Below are positions 56,051-64,000 of a stretch of DNA of 64,000 bases, piece after piece; within the stretch, counting starts at the first letter, position 1; every line of letters starts with the position of its first letter. The notes beneath the pieces were generated by a model. It was not told the DNA's origin. It searched no databases and saw nothing but the letters and a program-made list of their open reading frames with translations. A program made the position numbers and the translations under genes. Origin of the DNA: Mesorhizobium sp. INR15 (GTDB taxonomy: Bacteria; Pseudomonadota; Alphaproteobacteria; Rhizobiales; Rhizobiaceae); the NCBI RefSeq assembly GCF_015500075.1, contig NZ_CP045496.1:3234001-3298000 (forward strand), given 5' to 3'.

Positions 56051-57211
56051 CTAGCGGAGACACAAGGGTCCGCCATTCGCGAAGGCGAACGCGGCGAAGC
56101 GCTGGCCGATGCGGCGGTGGGCGGCGGCGTCAGGGTGAAGTGCGTCGGGAAGCGGCAGGTCGAGAAAATCCGCGGGTCCATAGAGGCTTAGACCATCGAG
56201 ATAGTGAAGATGCGGATCGTTTGCCATGCGCTGCCGTGCTACCCGTCGCAGCTCTTCCCGGATGACGGCGAGTGTCAATTTTCCGGCGGCGCGTTCGTCT
56301 GGATTTCCCGTTGCCCGGAAGGCAATTTTACCCATTGCCAGGGCATTCAGGTCGAACGCGCCCGGACCTGGCCTGTCCTCGTGGATGGGGCAGTAAAGCG
56401 GCGAGACGAGCAGGATCGGCGTGGTTGGCTTGCCGTCACGGATGGTGTCGAGAAAGCCGTGCACGGCCGGCGTGAAGGCGCGCAGCCGCATCAGATCGGT
56501 GTTGACCAGATTGATGCCGATCTTGAGGCTGATCAGGTCAGCTGGCGTATCCCTGACAATGCGCGCCACGAACGGATCAAGCAGGGCGCTGCCGCTCAAC
56601 CCCAGATTGACCAGCTCCACCCCGCCTTGTGCGGCCGCCAGGGCAGGCCAGCTCGCCGACGGGCTGTCCGTATTCGACCCCTGACTGATGGAACTGCCAT
56701 GATGCAGCCAGATCTTGCGGCCCAGACCGAGAATTGGCTCGACAGAAGCATTGGTGCGCAGCGCCACGATTTCAGTGGTTTCGTTATACGGCAGCCAGAT
56801 CTCGATTGTCTTGTCGCGGTCCGGCAAATCGGTGAAGCGCAGCGTGCTGATCTCGCCCTGCTGTTTGGTCACGCCGCCGGTAGCCATGTCGAGGATCACG
56901 GTGTCGGCGTTCTCGGCGCTGGCCTGCCCCGCGAGCCGGCCATCGATATGCAGATCATATTTTCCGGGGGGGCGAGCCGGCACTCCTACATAGACGTACC
57001 TGGTTGGCACCGTGTCAACCTCGATCGCCGTTGCCCGCGAGCGAAAGGCGATGCGCACGCCCGAAGGCTGGGATTCGGCCATGGCCAGTTGCGGATCGGG
57101 ACATTGAGCCCTTGCCCAGGCCGGCAAGCGATGTGGGAGCACGCCACGCGCGGTTTGCTCCAGTTCGAGAGCGCCGCGCAGGAGGGCGGGGGTGATGGGG
57201 ATGGTGAGCAT
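56051..57211 (-). CDS. SGNH/GDSL hydrolase with N-terminal beta domain
   Basis: 386 residues, no signal peptide. Residues about 40-165 form a beta-sandwich-like domain (SGVRIAFRSRATAIEVDTV, GKYDLHIDGRLAGQA). The SGNH part follows: IWLHHGSSISQGSNTDSP with the nucleophile Ser, LVNLGLSGSALLDPFVA with Gly, LISLKIGINLVNTD with Asn, and PDALHPDAAAH with Asp and His. The order and spacing fit two-domain carbohydrate or lipid esterases. The substrate is unknown. It stands alone. Confidence 0.88.
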   Translation of the reverse strand: MLTIPITPALLRGALELEQTARGVLPHRLPAWARAQCPDPQLAMAESQPSGVRIAFRSRATAIEVDTVPTRYVYVGVPARPPGKYDLHIDGRLAGQASAENADTVILDMATGGVTKQQGEISTLRFTDLPDRDKTIEIWLPYNETTEIVALRTNASVEPILGLGRKIWLHHGSSISQGSNTDSPSASWPALAAAQGGVELVNLGLSGSALLDPFVARIVRDTPADLISLKIGINLVNTDLMRLRAFTPAVHGFLDTIRDGKPTTPILLVSPLYCPIHEDRPGPGAFDLNALAMGKIAFRATGNPDERAAGKLTLAVIREELRRVARQRMANDPHLHYLDGLSLYGPADFLDLPLPDALHPDAAAHRRIGQRFAAFAFANGGPLCLR

Positions 57212-57395
57212 GGGATGTCGTCCGGGGCCAAAGAGAACCGCATATACAGCGAAATCCGCTTTGCGCCAGCAGCGGATACCTCCCCTTTTGTGCGCATTCG
57301 GTTGCCGTCTAAGCCGGCCGTCAAATCGTTGCAGCTTTGTTGTCAGCTCGAGGTCATCCGATTAATAACAGTGTCTCGACACGGAGCCCGACCAA

Positions 57396-57878
57396 ATGAG
57401 TGTGGCATTTGCCAAGGAGGAAAGCGCGGAGGCGGCATCGGAAACCATCCTGCCGGCGCGCCCTATCTCCGACCGGATCAACCTCGTCACGGAGGCGGGC
57501 CTCAGGATGCTGCAAGATGAATTGGCTCGCGCTCAGCAGGCTTTCGAGGCCGCCAACGCGCTCGAAGATGTCAACGAGAGGCGGCGGCAGTCGGCGGTTC
57601 CGGTTCGAGACATGCGCTATTATGCCGAGCGCGTCCGCACGGCCCAGCTTCTGCCGGTGCCCGCGTCCAATGAAGTGATCGCCTTCGGGCACACCGTCAC
57701 CTTCGAGCGTGATGATGGTCGCACCCAGACCTTCCGCATCGTCGGTGAGGATGAGGCCAACCCGTCCCAAGCGTCCATATCGCATGGCTCCCCGGTTGCC
57801 ATCGCGCTGATTGGCAAAACCGTTGGCGAAATTGTCCAGCTAGGGCCGCGCGAACTCGAGATCCTGTCCATTTCCTAG
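57396..57878 (+). CDS. GreA/GreB family protein
   Basis: 160 residues. The N-terminal part has RINLVTEAGLRMLQDELARA and a short coiled coil EAANALEDVNERRRQ, and the C-terminal FKBP-like domain has VIAFGHTVTFERDDGRTQTF, RIVGEDEANPSQASISHGSP and AIALIGKTVGEIVQLGPREL. In true GreA/B the coiled-coil tip has two acidic residues that reach the polymerase active site; here the coil is short and the tip differs. It may be a paralogue that binds the polymerase channel as Rnk or Gfh proteins do. Confidence 0.85.
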   Translation: MSVAFAKEESAEAASETILPARPISDRINLVTEAGLRMLQDELARAQQAFEAANALEDVNERRRQSAVPVRDMRYYAERVRTAQLLPVPASNEVIAFGHTVTFERDDGRTQTFRIVGEDEANPSQASISHGSPVAIALIGKTVGEIVQLGPRELEILSIS

Positions 57879-57982
57879 ATCGGATGGAGTGCGGACGGGT
57901 GAAGGCTTCGTGCGCGGCTGGCCGGGCCGGAAGCGATGCCGGCACGGCGAGGCAAGTTCAGCCGGTGACGACGCTTTCAAGA

Positions 57983-58019
57983 AACAGGCGCATCTCGGAC
58001 TTGCCGGGATGCGCCTGTT
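57983..58019 (-). terminator. Terminator between convergent genes
   Basis: A perfect 12-bp stem, AACAGGCGCATC (57983-57994) with GATGCGCCTGTT (58008-58019), and a 13-base loop. Read on the minus strand it is followed by TTTCTTG, so it suits the leftward secreted-protein gene. The rest of 57879-58145 holds no gene. Confidence 0.78.
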
Positions 58020-58145
58020 GGAGTTTGGCGGACTGGCCTCACTCGGCGAAGATTGGAGCAACTCAAGCCTTGGCCAGTCTCGCTCAATCCGTTTACAAGT
58101 CAGCCACTGCCCTCAAGGCAGGCGCCGCGGGTCAAGGCGTGCCGA

Positions 58146-58541
58146 TCACTGCTCGGATTCTTCTTCCTGCGCGCCGCTGTTCCAGTCGAAAGTTGCCCAC
58201 TTGGTGCAGGTCGAGCGTGCTCCGATACCGCCGCGTTCGCAGGCTTGCGCACTGTAAGTGCCGCTGTCGCCGGGCTCCCTGTCGAACGAATAGCCATTGC
58301 CGACTTCGATCTGATCGCCAGGGTTAGTCTTGAAGTTGAAGTGGGTGGTTCTGGACAGTTTGCTGGACAGTGAGATGCGCACCTTGCCGCCGTAATATTT
58401 CACGGAACCGCAAACGCCGTTGACGCATTTGCGCTGGACGGTGGTGCTGCTCGCATAGGCTGCGCTGGGTACCACCAGAGGCGCCATGAGAACGGCGATT
58501 GTCGAAACGGCGGTGAGTGTCTTCGTCAGGTTGCGTAGCAT
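58146..58541 (-). CDS. Small secreted protein with Cys pairs
   Basis: 131 residues from ATG 58541, with AAGGAAGGAA upstream. Signal peptide: LTAVSTIAVLMAPLVVPSAA, cleavage near AYA-SST. The mature part has QRKCVNGVCGSVKYYGGKVR (C-x4-C), SLSSKLSRTTHFNFKTNPGD and SAQACERGGIGARSTCTKWA, so four Cys that may form two disulfides. The C terminus is acidic. Family unknown. Periplasmic or extracellular. Confidence 0.78.
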   Translation of the reverse strand: MLRNLTKTLTAVSTIAVLMAPLVVPSAAYASSTTVQRKCVNGVCGSVKYYGGKVRISLSSKLSRTTHFNFKTNPGDQIEVGNGYSFDREPGDSGTYSAQACERGGIGARSTCTKWATFDWNSGAQEEESEQ

Positions 58542-58859
58542 AGTCGTATTCCTTCCTTTGTTGCTTTGAGGTCCATGTTCAGCCGCCTTGCCGTTTGCTC
58601 TTGCAGATGTCGCTTTGGCGTTGCGGCTGGGATGTGTTGGACAACGCAACGTGAACTCATCGTGAAATAGCGACGGTCCGCCTCGGAAGGCTGATGAGGG
58701 GTCATTTCGGATCTTCCCGCACCGCATCCTGGATCATTGGGCACCAATGCAACGGCGCCCGCGCCCGCTTTTTTGATCTGGTTCGAGGGCACTTGGAGCA
58801 ATTCACGTTGGGATCACGCGGGGCACTGCAAATGAAGCGTCATAACGGAGGACACCGGC
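58542..58859. other. Intergenic region between divergent genes
   Basis: About 318 bases with no supported gene. It holds the promoters of the secreted-protein gene (-) and the membrane-protein gene (+). A ribosome site GGAGGA lies just before 58860. No clear operator or hairpin was recognised. Confidence 0.5.
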
Positions 58860-59630
58860 ATGACGCTCAACATCAACAAGCCGCTACGGGCGGCCCCACT
58901 CCAGATTTCAGATGGCGAAACGGCATCTGCTTTCGCAGTCAAACCACCGTTCATGCATGCGCTGGGCAAGGCATTGACGGAACGAATGTCCGGCCCCGGC
59001 GGCGCCTACAACATCGGCAATCTCATTGGTCTTTGCCAGGGCATCGGCGCGCAGCTTCTCGTATCGAGGGATCCGAACCAACTTCCCTGGGCAGATGCAC
59101 CCAGTGTGATAGGCCACTATCTGACAGGCAATTTCGCGGCTGTCGCGATGACAACCGCGACGGCGATCTTCTTTGCCAGCGGTGAAGTCTATCATCACGC
59201 CTGGAACGGGCGCCGACGCCCCAGCGAAACTGTCAACCGGCTGGGTGATTTCCTGTCCGGCGTTGGTGCTGTTTGCCTGGGCCTGGCGCTGTTCGAACTT
59301 GGCCATCCATTCCTCGCGCTGACATCGGGCCTGCTTCATTGCGTCGGCAAATTCGGCAGTGCCTGCCACCGGTCCGGTGTTCCGATCTTCGGCATGCCAG
59401 TGCGCGGCCCGGATCCGTTCCGCGCGATGGTCCTGCTCAGCCGGGTCCCAGCCATCATGGCTGCCGTATCAGGCCTTTACGCCTCGCTGTTCGGGATCGA
59501 GGGCGGGCAGCCGCAGCACTGGTCGACGCCCGCCAGCCTTCTCGCCTGCTACCTGCTCTGGTCCTGGGCCGACCTGCTGCTGTTTCGACCGAGCGAACCA
59601 CACGCAACCGACGATCGTACCGCCGACTGA
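58860..59630 (+). CDS. Multi-spanning membrane protein of unknown function
   Basis: 256 residues with GGAGGA before the ATG. Hydrophobic segments include AAVAMTTATAIFFASGEVYH, LSGVGAVCLGLALFELGHPF, ALTSGLLHCVGKFGSA, LSRVPAIMAAVSGLYASLFG and ASLLACYLLWSWADLLLF, giving about five or six spans. The N-terminal about 55 residues are polar and should lie in the cytosol. I do not recognise the family. It is 48 bases upstream of the LOG-type gene and probably cotranscribed with it. Confidence 0.78.
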   Translation: MTLNINKPLRAAPLQISDGETASAFAVKPPFMHALGKALTERMSGPGGAYNIGNLIGLCQGIGAQLLVSRDPNQLPWADAPSVIGHYLTGNFAAVAMTTATAIFFASGEVYHHAWNGRRRPSETVNRLGDFLSGVGAVCLGLALFELGHPFLALTSGLLHCVGKFGSACHRSGVPIFGMPVRGPDPFRAMVLLSRVPAIMAAVSGLYASLFGIEGGQPQHWSTPASLLACYLLWSWADLLLFRPSEPHATDDRTAD

Positions 59631-59678
59631 TCCGGCTTCAACCAGACTTCCAGATTCAATCAGAATTGGAGAGACATC

Positions 59679-60377
59679 ATGTTTGGATCATCATCCGACA
59701 ATTCCGCGGACCTGATCGGCCGCTCCTATCCCTTGCAGCGACGCATCGACACGATCTGCGTTTTCGGCGGCGCGATGCCTGGCAACGATCCAGACCACGC
59801 CCGCTGCGCCACCATCCTTGGCGAGGCGATAGCCGAGGCTGGAATCCGCCTTGTCTATGGCGGCGGTCGAGACGGCTTGATGGGCCAGGTGGCGATGGCC
59901 GCCTTGGAGCGGGGTGGAACCGTGGTTGCCATCACCCCGCAATTCCTCATCGAGCGGATGAACATGCTGTCTTCGGGATGCCAGACCATTTCGGTGCCGG
60001 ACATGGGTTTCCGCAAGCAGCTCATGTTCGACTACGCGGATGCCTTCGTCGCCTTGCCTGGCGGCATCGGCACGATCGAGGAACTGACCGAGGTCATGAC
60101 GCTGCGCAAGCTGGAGCGGCATTGCAAGCCGCTTGTCCTGGCGAATTTCAAAGGCTTCTGGTCGCCGCTTCTCGGCGTCTTCGACGCAATGGCCGAAGCC
60201 GGCTTCATGAGCGCCTCGATGCGGTGCATGCATCTGGTTTCAGGAAACCCTGAAACCATCCTTCCGCTGCTTCAGCGCGGCGTCAATTTCGAGCAAGACG
60301 AGCCGGCGAAGCCGTTCCCGCCGCCGGTCATCCCGGTCTTGCGCGGATCGTTGGTATCAGCGGCCCGCCCCGGATAG
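59679..60377 (+). CDS. LOG family protein (TIGR00730 type)
   Basis: 232 residues. The N-terminal TICVFGGAMPGNDPDHARCA, IRLVYGGGRDGLMGQVAMAA, GTVVAITPQFLIERMN and the diagnostic FVALPGGIGTIEELTEVMTL are those of LOG-type phosphoribohydrolases. These split cytokinin riboside monophosphates or AMP to base and ribose 5-phosphate. Bacterial copies have both roles in cytokinin release and in nucleotide salvage. The Pro-rich C-terminal tail is an extension. Cytosolic. Confidence 0.92.
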   Translation: MFGSSSDNSADLIGRSYPLQRRIDTICVFGGAMPGNDPDHARCATILGEAIAEAGIRLVYGGGRDGLMGQVAMAALERGGTVVAITPQFLIERMNMLSSGCQTISVPDMGFRKQLMFDYADAFVALPGGIGTIEELTEVMTLRKLERHCKPLVLANFKGFWSPLLGVFDAMAEAGFMSASMRCMHLVSGNPETILPLLQRGVNFEQDEPAKPFPPPVIPVLRGSLVSAARPG

Positions 60378-60501
60378 TTCGCTGACACCGTAGCAACAAG
60401 TCCCGAGCGGCATGCCTTCCACCCCGACGATGACGGGGCAGGCCGGCCGGTCCGTACCCTGAACCCGATCGCAGTCCAGTGGAGCATTGCCCGTTGCGGC
60501 G

Positions 60502-61389
60502 ATGAGATCAGTCATGTCCAGATTCAAGGCAAACTCCCTGCTTCTGCTGGCGGCGGCCATTTGGGGCGTGGGCAATGTGTTCCACAAGACCATCCTGGCC
60601 CATCTCGATCCAATGGCCGTTGTGTTCCTGACCAGCGTCATTGCCGGCGTGGTGACGCTGCCATTCGTGGTGCGGGAGCGCGACGCCGCTGCCAGTGCCG
60701 GCTGGTTGCCAAGCGTGACCAGGGTGGTGCTCCTGTTTGCCCTAGGCTGCGTCGTGCAGCAGATGTCCTATGTCAGCACGACGGTGACGAACTCGAGCCT
60801 GCTCATAAGCGGTTCCACTGTCATCACGCCGATCGCCGCATGGCTGATCATGAGGGAGCGGCCCAGCGCGCTGATCATGTGTGTCGCCGTCCTGACGGTC
60901 TTCGGATCGGCCCTGCTGGCGGGTGGCTTCAACGGCTCGGCCACCACTGGCGACGCGTTCGCCGTGCTGACGGCAATCTGCTTTGCGGTGTGGACGGTTG
61001 AACTCGGGCGTCATGTCCAGGCGCATGGCCGTCCGTTCGCGACGGCGTCCGCGCAGTTCCTCGGCACGGCCTTTGCCACGCTGCCCTTCGCACTGCAGGG
61101 CACGATGAGCGCCGAGACGATTCTCGCGGCATGGCCGGAACTTGTCATGCTTGGCGTGTTCTCGACCGCCATCGGCTTTTGCCTGCAGACATTCGCGCAG
61201 CGCTACACCACCTCGTCCCACGCGGCGGTCATCTGCAGCGGCGAAGGCGTGTTCGCCGCCATATCCGCCGCTGCCCTGCTTGGCGAACGGCTTTCGCCGG
61301 ACGGTTTCCTGGGTGCGGGCGTCATCCTTTCCAGCGTGCTGTTCGCAGCCGTGTCGACCGGCCCCAAGCTCAACGCCTCCGTGCCATGA
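60502..61389 (+). CDS. EamA family transporter
   Basis: 295 residues from ATG 60502; ATG 60514 (MSRFKANS) is equally possible and no clear ribosome site decides. About ten membrane segments in two EamA halves: LLLLAAAIWGVGNVFHKTIL opens the first, AFAVLTAICFAVWTVELGRH the second. Between them is LLFALGCVVQQMSYVSTTVT with the usual SLLISGSTVITPIAAWLIM. It is an inner-membrane metabolite or drug exporter of unknown substrate. Its stop overlaps an ATG that could start the peroxidase frame. Confidence 0.88.
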   Translation: MRSVMSRFKANSLLLLAAAIWGVGNVFHKTILAHLDPMAVVFLTSVIAGVVTLPFVVRERDAAASAGWLPSVTRVVLLFALGCVVQQMSYVSTTVTNSSLLISGSTVITPIAAWLIMRERPSALIMCVAVLTVFGSALLAGGFNGSATTGDAFAVLTAICFAVWTVELGRHVQAHGRPFATASAQFLGTAFATLPFALQGTMSAETILAAWPELVMLGVFSTAIGFCLQTFAQRYTTSSHAAVICSGEGVFAAISAAALLGERLSPDGFLGAGVILSSVLFAAVSTGPKLNASVP

Positions 61390-61522
61390 CCGCCTCCGCG
61401 ACTTCGCGCTGGCCTGGCACAGGGCTGTTCGGATCACCTGCCGTGCGGGCCTGTTTCTCCCCAGGGATTCATGCCAAGCTGCCGGCCTGGCCGCATTCAT
61501 CCATTGGATCGGGCAGGCCAGA

Positions 61523-61576
61523 CCATGTTGATTGGCCAAGCCATCTTGATTGGCCAGACCATCTTGATTGGAAAGC
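61523..61576 (+). repeat. Three 18-bp direct repeats before the heme peroxidase gene
   Basis: Units start at 61523, 61541 and 61559, each beginning CCATcTTGATTGG; copies differ by one base in the core. The period is exactly 18 bases. In the frame of the peroxidase they would read DHVDWP, SHLDWP, DHLDWK, so they could be coding. As DNA they look like an iterated operator or binding-site array ending 25 bases before ATG 61602. Confidence 0.8.
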
Positions 61577-61601
61577 ACTCCAGAAAGCGAGACTGGCTCC
61601 G

Positions 61602-63272
61602 ATGCTGCATGGTGAAACGTCTGCCTTCGAAGCCGCCAATGTACCGAACCGCTCGGGCCAGGACCTGGACGGCGCGCTCAACGACAAGCCTACCTTGCAG
61701 GGGATCAGGCTTTTCCCAACGCTGGCGGACATGCCGATCGCGCTGTTCGAGGCAACGCAGGACGAGAGCGCCATCGACCGGACCAAGGCGGCGTTGCTGG
61801 ACATCACAACGGAGATGGTCGGCCCGAGCGATGGCCTGGAGGACGGCGATCTCAGCCCGACGCCCGCCGGTTTTACCTATTTCGGCCAATTCGTGTTCCA
61901 CGACATCGTGTTCAGCGAGGTGTTCGGCTTTCCCAGGCCGACCGGCAAAATCCACCATCTGAAGAATGCGTCATCGCAAGGCCTTGATCTCTCGGGCCTT
62001 TACGGACGCGGCCCGGTCGTTGACGGTCATCTCTACGATGTCCCTGATGGCACCGATCTGTCGCCCTGCCGGTTTCCGATCGGCTTGCCCTGCATGAAAA
62101 ACAGCAAGCTGCCGGTCGACGGCACAAGCGAGCAAGGCCGGGATTTGCCGCGCATCGACATGTCCGGCAAGTTCATGGACGTTGAAGGCCGCCGGGCGCC
62201 TTATCGGCCGCTGGTGGCGGACCCGCGCAATGACGACAATCTCGTGCTGTCGCAACTGCTTTGCACGCTGATGCGCATCCACAACCGGATCGTCGATCTC
62301 CTGCTGGCAAACGGCACCGTCGATCCTGCCGAGGCCTACAAGCAGGCCAGGGTCTATCTGACGTCGGTCTACCGCACCGTGATCATGAACGACTACATGA
62401 AACGGATACTGGCTCCGGAAATCTGGGCGTATTTTTTCGATGGCGAGGATTTTCGCGGGCCGGGCGTTTCGACGCTTGGGACATTCAACGCCCTGCCGCT
62501 GGAATTCACCTTCGGTGCGTCGCGCTTCGCCCACGCGATGGTCCGGCAATTCTACGTCGTGAACGATACCTCGGTCGAAGAACCCGCCAACTTGCGCAAG
62601 ATGCTGTCATTTTCCAGTTTGCGCCCCGATGGGGACATTCCCGTTCCCGTGAATTGGATCGTCGATTGGAGCCGTTTCGCCGCGACCAACACACCGTCCA
62701 GGGCGCAAAGCGCTCGGCGCATCGGGCCATTCCTGTCGAAGGAACTGACCATTGCCGGCCTGAGCGCGGAACTGGACGGGACGGTCCGGCCGGTTGCCTT
62801 CATGGATTGCTGGCGCTGCTACGACCTGAGCTTGCCTTCGGGTCAGGATGCGGCCGGCGCGGTGAAAGCGGCCGTGGGTGACAGCGGCATCGATGTGCCG
62901 GTGCTCCAGGGAGACGACATGCTTCCCACGGCGGCGTGCGCCAGCCGCTATGTCTACAACGCCGGCCGCCTGCGGGAAGCCTTGCAGCGACACCCGGACT
63001 TCCTGAGCCAGACGCCGCTCTCCTACTATATCATCCAGGAGGCGGCTGTTCTGGGCAACGACGGCACCCATCTCGGGCCTGTCGGTTCGTATGTGGTGGG
63101 CGCCACGGTGGCATCCGCCTTGTTCAAAGCTGTCGATGCCGATCTGGCACCGCGCAGGTTCATTCCGGACGTGGAGCCGAAAACGCTGGAAGGACTGCTC
63201 GATCTCAGCGATGCTGCAAAAGTATCGGATGAGGTGCTTGGCGGTCTGATCAGCAATCAGGGTCTTCAATAA
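61602..63272 (+). CDS. Animal-type heme peroxidase family protein
   Basis: 556 residues from ATG 61602. A start at ATG 61386, which overlaps the upstream stop as ATGA, would add 72 residues of poor composition with the 18-bp repeats. Family motifs: FTYFGQFVFHDIVFSEVF (distal-His region, F-G-Q-F-x-F-H-D), LCTLMRIHNRIVDLL, FTFGASRFAHAMVRQFYVVN (proximal-His region) and YNAGRLREAL. No signal peptide is clear from 61602, so secretion is uncertain. Bacterial relatives include peroxicins, which form oxidants for defence; the role here is inferred only. Confidence 0.85.
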   Translation: MLHGETSAFEAANVPNRSGQDLDGALNDKPTLQGIRLFPTLADMPIALFEATQDESAIDRTKAALLDITTEMVGPSDGLEDGDLSPTPAGFTYFGQFVFHDIVFSEVFGFPRPTGKIHHLKNASSQGLDLSGLYGRGPVVDGHLYDVPDGTDLSPCRFPIGLPCMKNSKLPVDGTSEQGRDLPRIDMSGKFMDVEGRRAPYRPLVADPRNDDNLVLSQLLCTLMRIHNRIVDLLLANGTVDPAEAYKQARVYLTSVYRTVIMNDYMKRILAPEIWAYFFDGEDFRGPGVSTLGTFNALPLEFTFGASRFAHAMVRQFYVVNDTSVEEPANLRKMLSFSSLRPDGDIPVPVNWIVDWSRFAATNTPSRAQSARRIGPFLSKELTIAGLSAELDGTVRPVAFMDCWRCYDLSLPSGQDAAGAVKAAVGDSGIDVPVLQGDDMLPTAACASRYVYNAGRLREALQRHPDFLSQTPLSYYIIQEAAVLGNDGTHLGPVGSYVVGATVASALFKAVDADLAPRRFIPDVEPKTLEGLLDLSDAAKVSDEVLGGLISNQGLQ

Positions 63273-63325
63273 CGCTCCGCGCGGCGGCGTGACGTCGTTC
63301 AATCTGGTTTCAGGGGGAAGCGAAA

Positions 63326-63727
63326 ATGGTGAAATTCAAGGATGTGCAGTTCGAGGCGCTTGGCGAATTCATCCGGGACCTGATCAAGGACCCGAGCAAA
63401 CAGGTGGTCTTCAGAAGCGGAGATCAGAAGGCAATGAAGGATCTGTTGCGTGGCTTCATGACGCCCAAGGACAAGACGTGGGAGGAGATCACCATCGTTC
63501 CGCATTTCGACGAGAACCTGGTCGCCCACATCGCGTTTCCCTTCACCGGCGACGTTGAGGAAACGATCGTCACCATCGCACCTGATGTAGGACCCGGCGA
63601 GGATTATACATTTCCCGATCACTACAAGATCGATCCGAATGCCGGCCCGCCCGACCAGAAAAAACAAAACCGCTTGCGGGCATATTACAGCCGCCTGGGC
63701 GACTACGTGATGTCACGCTGCAAGTGA
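63326..63727 (+). CDS. Hypothetical protein after the heme peroxidase gene
   Basis: 133 residues, with GGGGGAAGCG upstream. VKFKDVQFEALGEFIRDLIK, DPSKQVVFRSGDQKAMKDLL, ITIVPHFDENLVAHIAFPFT and VEETIVTIAPDVGPGEDYTF suggest an alpha/beta fold; the tail is polar and ends YSRLGDYVMSRCK. I do not recognise it. It lies 53 bases after the peroxidase stop, in the same direction, and is probably part of the same unit. Confidence 0.75.
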   Translation: MVKFKDVQFEALGEFIRDLIKDPSKQVVFRSGDQKAMKDLLRGFMTPKDKTWEEITIVPHFDENLVAHIAFPFTGDVEETIVTIAPDVGPGEDYTFPDHYKIDPNAGPPDQKKQNRLRAYYSRLGDYVMSRCK

Positions 63728-63752
63728 GATCGCAGGGGCGGGCGGCTGCTCC

Positions 63753-64000
63753 TTAGCCGGACTGCGCCGCCAGCTCGATGCCGCGCGCCAGCTTATCCTG
63801 GTCGGCTGGAAGCCGGATGGGAAAGGCGGTTTTGAACCAGTCGACGGCAACGAGGCGGTCAGGCCTGCTGTTGCCACTCCACGCGGCGGCAAGGTTGCGC
63901 TGGAAGCGCCTGAACTCGTCGCCAGCCTCGCGGTTGCGTTTCAGCAGCGCAAGGGCAGCTGCCGACCAGCCATGGATGTCGGCGAACAGTTGATCGCTCT
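63753..64000 (-). CDS. Hypothetical protein, truncated by the window edge
   Basis: The minus-strand frame is open from base 64000 to the stop at 63753-63755, giving the last 82 residues. The visible part reads QLFADIHGWSAAALALLKRN, REAGDEFRRFQRNLAAAWSG and PDRLVAVDWFKTAFPIRLPA, ending GIELAAQSG. It is helical with several Trp. Codon pattern fits a real gene. The family cannot be named from the fragment. Confidence 0.65.
   Translation of the reverse strand, partial: SDQLFADIHGWSAAALALLKRNREAGDEFRRFQRNLAAAWSGNSRPDRLVAVDWFKTAFPIRLPADQDKLARGIELAAQSG

Overview
The window is high-GC alphaproteobacterial chromosome and looks like Mesorhizobium or a very close relative. Pointers are two DUF680 proteins and one DUF768 protein (families described mainly from Mesorhizobium), a rhizobial-type ars operon with an aquaglyceroporin, CtrA-type boxes (TTAA-N7-TTAA), and palindromic intergenic repeats typical of rhizobia. 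No ribosomal RNA or CRISPR array was seen. The only tRNA-like sequence lies inside a decayed insertion element.

Layout. 1-3331: small ferredoxin-fold enzymes, an outer-membrane barrel and an ABC-F ATPase. 3345-9945: an inverted-repeat element, a lysine 2,3-aminomutase, and a convergent operon of Pls/PosA-type peptide synthetase, acetyltransferase and phosphopantetheinyl transferase; together these suggest a lysine or beta-lysine derived product. 10310-16897: small secreted proteins, a Tat-exported metallo-beta-lactamase-fold hydrolase with a TPR partner, DoxX, PRC-barrel, GST, dienelactone hydrolase and a lipoprotein. 17479-18729: a secreted low-complexity repeat protein behind an AT-rich leader. 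19071-24842: a BTAD/alpha-beta-hydrolase fusion, a methyltransferase, an acyl-CoA synthetase and small proteins. 25002-28683: arsenic resistance (DUF6428 divergent from arsR-arsN2-aqpS-arsC-arsK, tightly overlapping). 28735-30694: minCDE behind tandem CtrA boxes.

30961-37568: an EamA exporter, then an operon of ROK regulator, nitrate/sulfonate-type ABC transporter and type I sulfatase. 37608-42318: a Pao-like molybdenum aldehyde oxidoreductase (three overlapping genes), with a TetR-type gene and a near-perfect palindrome between them. 42341-46051: an incomplete amino-acid ABC transporter with a class V aminotransferase and a divergent FCD/GntR regulator. 46145-51038: EamA exporter, DUF899 thioredoxin-fold protein, TPR/HTH protein and a beta-propeller. 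51114-53272 is the most accessory part: a 538-bp unit with perfect 52-bp inverted ends around a DUF559 (Vsr-like) nuclease gene, then a secreted Gly/His-rich protein, then a 352-bp remnant with 19-bp terminal inverted repeats holding a transposase tail and a tRNA-like sequence. 53431-64000: small Mesorhizobium-type proteins, GST, sulfotransferase, SGNH hydrolase, Gre-like factor, LOG-type enzyme, EamA exporter, animal-type heme peroxidase and a truncated gene at the edge.

The strongest candidate for something undescribed is the DUF559 unit. Its end repeats belong to a family with another copy pair at 41397-41550, and the second hairpin changes sequence between copies while keeping its pairing. 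All functions are read from sequence by eye; no database search was run.
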